From positions 34,150 to 98,149 of the forward strand of contig NZ_JAHKPY010000005.1 of assembly GCF_018860745.1 (NCBI RefSeq): DNA of 64,000 nt. Reading direction: 5' to 3'. The notes under the pieces were generated by a model. That model did not search any database, had not been told where the DNA came from, and saw only the letters and a program-made list of their open reading frames with translations. Positions 62,778 through 64,000 of this stretch are shown in pieces. The position numbers were made by a program, and so were the translations under genes. The number at the start of each line of letters is the position of its first letter. The stretch's first letter is position 1. This DNA comes from Zobellia uliginosa (GTDB taxonomy: Bacteria; Bacteroidota; Bacteroidia; Flavobacteriales; Flavobacteriaceae).

Positions 62778-63635
62778 ATGAAAAAACTAATCAAAATTAT
62801 TGTAGTTCTATTAATTTTAGTAACAGCATATGGAATTTTTAAATATCAATCCGACCCTTATATAAAGGCTTTGGTAAACAATGATGAGTCTAAACTTTTC
62901 TACCGACCATCGACTGAAATCCAAAATTTAGATGATTTTGAATACTCTGAAAACATATTAAGTGTAGAAGATTCAATTAAAATCCACACCTATTTGTTTA
63001 ACCCAAAAACGGAATTGAAAGCAAACGTTTTTCTAATTCGTGGAAATAGCGGAAATACCAGTCAAGGCAAAGAATTAATTACACCATTAATCGACAATGG
63101 ATTTAAAGTTTATTCAACGGACTGGAGAGGATATGGAAAGTCAAATGGTATACCTAATTACAAAGGAGTAATGAAAGACACCCAAACAGCTTTTGTGGAT
63201 TTTTTGAACCAAACAAAAAATGATAGCGTAAAAACCATAGTTTATGGAATGTCTTTAGGCGGTCAATTAGCAGTTAAGTTAGCTAGAGACAATCAAACTA
63301 AAATTGATGCTTTGGTATTAGACGGAGCATTAGAATCCGCACATAGCTTTATAACTGACAATTTTCGAGAGTTCTATTTACAGAGTTTTACAAAAAATCC
63401 AGAGAATTACAATCAAGAATATGTTGCAATAAGAGATATTACTGACATAAAAAACATCCCTAAGCTTATTATTCATAGTACAGAAGACAGAGCTGTACCA
63501 TTCCAGAGAGGACAGAACCTTTTTGCTAAGGCTAAAGAACCGAAAATGTTTTGGGAAACAAATACTGGACATATTAAAACTCTAACGGACTTACCAGAAG
63601 AGTTAATTGAAAAACTGAACGCATTAATGCGGTAG
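62778..63635 (+). CDS. membrane-anchored alpha/beta hydrolase (cassette 31)
   Basis: A 285-aa serine hydrolase (BEM46/S9-like). N-terminal helix about 4-20, FLIRGNSGNTSQG (oxyanion), DWRGYGKSNG, YGMSLGGQLAVKLA with nucleophile Ser, HSTEDRAVPF (Asp) and TGHIKTL (His). The stop TAG is inside the left arm of site 31. Substrate unknown. Confidence 0.9.
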   Translation: MKKLIKIIVVLLILVTAYGIFKYQSDPYIKALVNNDESKLFYRPSTEIQNLDDFEYSENILSVEDSIKIHTYLFNPKTELKANVFLIRGNSGNTSQGKELITPLIDNGFKVYSTDWRGYGKSNGIPNYKGVMKDTQTAFVDFLNQTKNDSVKTIVYGMSLGGQLAVKLARDNQTKIDALVLDGALESAHSFITDNFREFYLQSFTKNPENYNQEYVAIRDITDIKNIPKLIIHSTEDRAVPFQRGQNLFAKAKEPKMFWETNTGHIKTLTDLPEELIEKLNALMR

Positions 63636-63832
63636 CTAACAATGCCTAAACGTAATGCGGACTTTAGGGCAAAACCGAAAGGTCTGTGTATATTTATAAA
63701 GTCGCTAAATCTTTGGGATTTAGCTTTGGACAAAAAAAGAAAAAGAAAAACCAAAAGCTTTAGCTTCGTGCTCAGACGGAAACGAAAAGTTTCCTTGCCT
63801 CCGCACTACGCTTAGCCGAACCGTTACCCAAC
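63631..63832 (+). repeat. cassette-end site 31 (attC-like, long class)
   Basis: Left arm GGTAGCTAAC mirrors the start of cassette 31; right arm GTTACCCAAC opens cassette 32 (the tag of cassette 13). CTAAACGTAATGCGG subfamily; hairpin GCTAAATC/GATTTAGC. Confidence 0.9.
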
Positions 63833-63922
63833 ATTTGGTACGATATACAAACATCCTTTACAGAGTTATAGAAACATCGTTTACACTTTTTAAGTTGCAT
63901 TTGAAACCAAAATTCAGATGCT

Positions 63923-64000
63923 ATGCCTTGGAAAGAACAGACGATTATGGAACAAAAAATTGAATTTATCTGTGAATGGCGAACTGGAAAATATACCATC
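63923..64000 (+). CDS. IS481-type transposase, N-terminus only
   Basis: Only 26 codons are visible: PWKEQTIMEQKIEFICEW then RTGKYTI. The opening MPWKE..MEQ..EFI.EW is typical of IS481/IS3-like transposases with an N-terminal helix-turn-helix. The rest lies beyond the right edge. It could be an insertion sequence inside cassette 32 or cassette cargo; IS ends cannot be set from this window. Confidence 0.6.
   Translation, partial: MPWKEQTIMEQKIEFICEWRTGKYTI

Larger units (their letters stand above)
28791..64000 (+). mobile_element. integron-like cassette array (31 complete cassettes, 32nd partial)
   Basis: Thirty-one structured sites, all in one orientation, divide the region into cassettes of 0.4-3.4 kb. 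Every complete cassette opens with GTT plus a cassette-specific 6-7 bases and closes with the inverted complement of that tag, then AACA..., and a site ending CGTT. The exact exchange point inside CGTT cannot be read from sequence; I place it after G by analogy with attC. Cassette starts: 28792, 29928, 32293, 34561, 35484, 36419, 37242, 38151, 40444, 41743, 42437, 43354, 44585, 45392, 46070, 47470, 48518, 49187, 49622, 50565, 51412, 52141, 52910, 53798, 54419, 55268, 56436, 57231, 57999, 59312, 62755, 63824. Confidence 0.9.

Noticed and set aside
49080..63725. TAGCTTTG inside long sites as a -7 promoter element
   Set aside because: It matches TAnnTTTG, but it is one arm of the conserved hairpin, is lost in other subfamilies (TCGCTTTG, TTGCTTTT), and has no TTG at the right distance.
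29736..63832. CRISPR array
   Set aside because: Repeats are 58-206 bp, structured, and separated by 0.3-3.3 kb of coding DNA; there are no short uniform spacers and no cas genes.
28791..64000. Classical integron (IntI plus attC, RYYYAAC/GTTRRRY)
   Set aside because: The cassette logic fits, but the tags do not follow the RRRY/RYYY core and the recombinase lacks the IntI insert. I therefore call it integron-like only.
28791..64000. Prophage or conjugative element
   Set aside because: No capsid, tail, terminase, relaxase or type IV secretion genes; the only mobility gene besides the edge transposase is the recombinase.

Overview
The window is a chromosomal segment of a Flavobacteriaceae-type Bacteroidota, probably marine. 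The assignment rests on GSCFA, DUF4230, DUF4136 and DUF5522 proteins, a Reg_prop/Y_Y_Y sensor kinase, a CE15 esterase, gene starts without Shine-Dalgarno sequences, several TTG/GTG starts, and TAnnTTTG promoter elements. The genus cannot be fixed from the sequence.

Region 1 (1-26,400) is ordinary core genome. It holds hemL, a glucosaminidase and an ACC-deaminase-like gene in one minus-strand run. After these come an aromatic amino acid hydroxylase, a CE15 esterase, a TPR/GSCFA pair, a large sensor kinase, alaS, and an M23 peptidase/MerR/LemA/TPM run. The GTPases Der and Era, a SPOUT methyltransferase and an AGCS symporter complete it. One lipoprotein gene (20,035-20,502) is broken by an in-frame TGA. 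An initiator tRNA-Met (26,553-26,625) with a terminator closes this region.

Region 2 (27,174-28,800) is the recombination module. A small zinc-ribbon gene points left, a palindrome lies in the divergent gap, and a 375-aa tyrosine recombinase points right. The recombinase has all the catalytic residues but lacks the extra segment that marks integron integrases (IntI). Forty-five bases after its stop codon the array begins.

Region 3 (28,791-64,000 and beyond) is a continuous integron-like array: 31 complete cassettes plus the start of a 32nd. Every complete cassette starts with GTT plus about 7 bases. Each ends with the inverted complement of its own start, followed by a structured site of about 58, 137 or 200 bp that ends in CGTT. 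All sites point the same way. Paired arms of the sites covary between subfamilies. Mismatches recur at fixed places as A.C on the top strand, which means T.G wobble on the bottom strand, so the bottom strand should fold better. That matches the polarity of integron attC sites, although neither the sites nor the recombinase look like classical integron parts.

Cargo: S41 peptidases, beta-lactamase-fold hydrolases, DUF4062, HNH nuclease, NUDIX, SRPBCC, VOC, SMI1/KNR4, GNAT, many lipoproteins and small membrane proteins. Two multigene cassettes carry their own regulator (TetR at 38,283; AraC at 59,351). One cassette carries its genes backwards, and one has no gene. Most leaders are only 11-49 nt, so expression must come from upstream sites. 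The window ends inside what looks like an IS481-type transposase gene.
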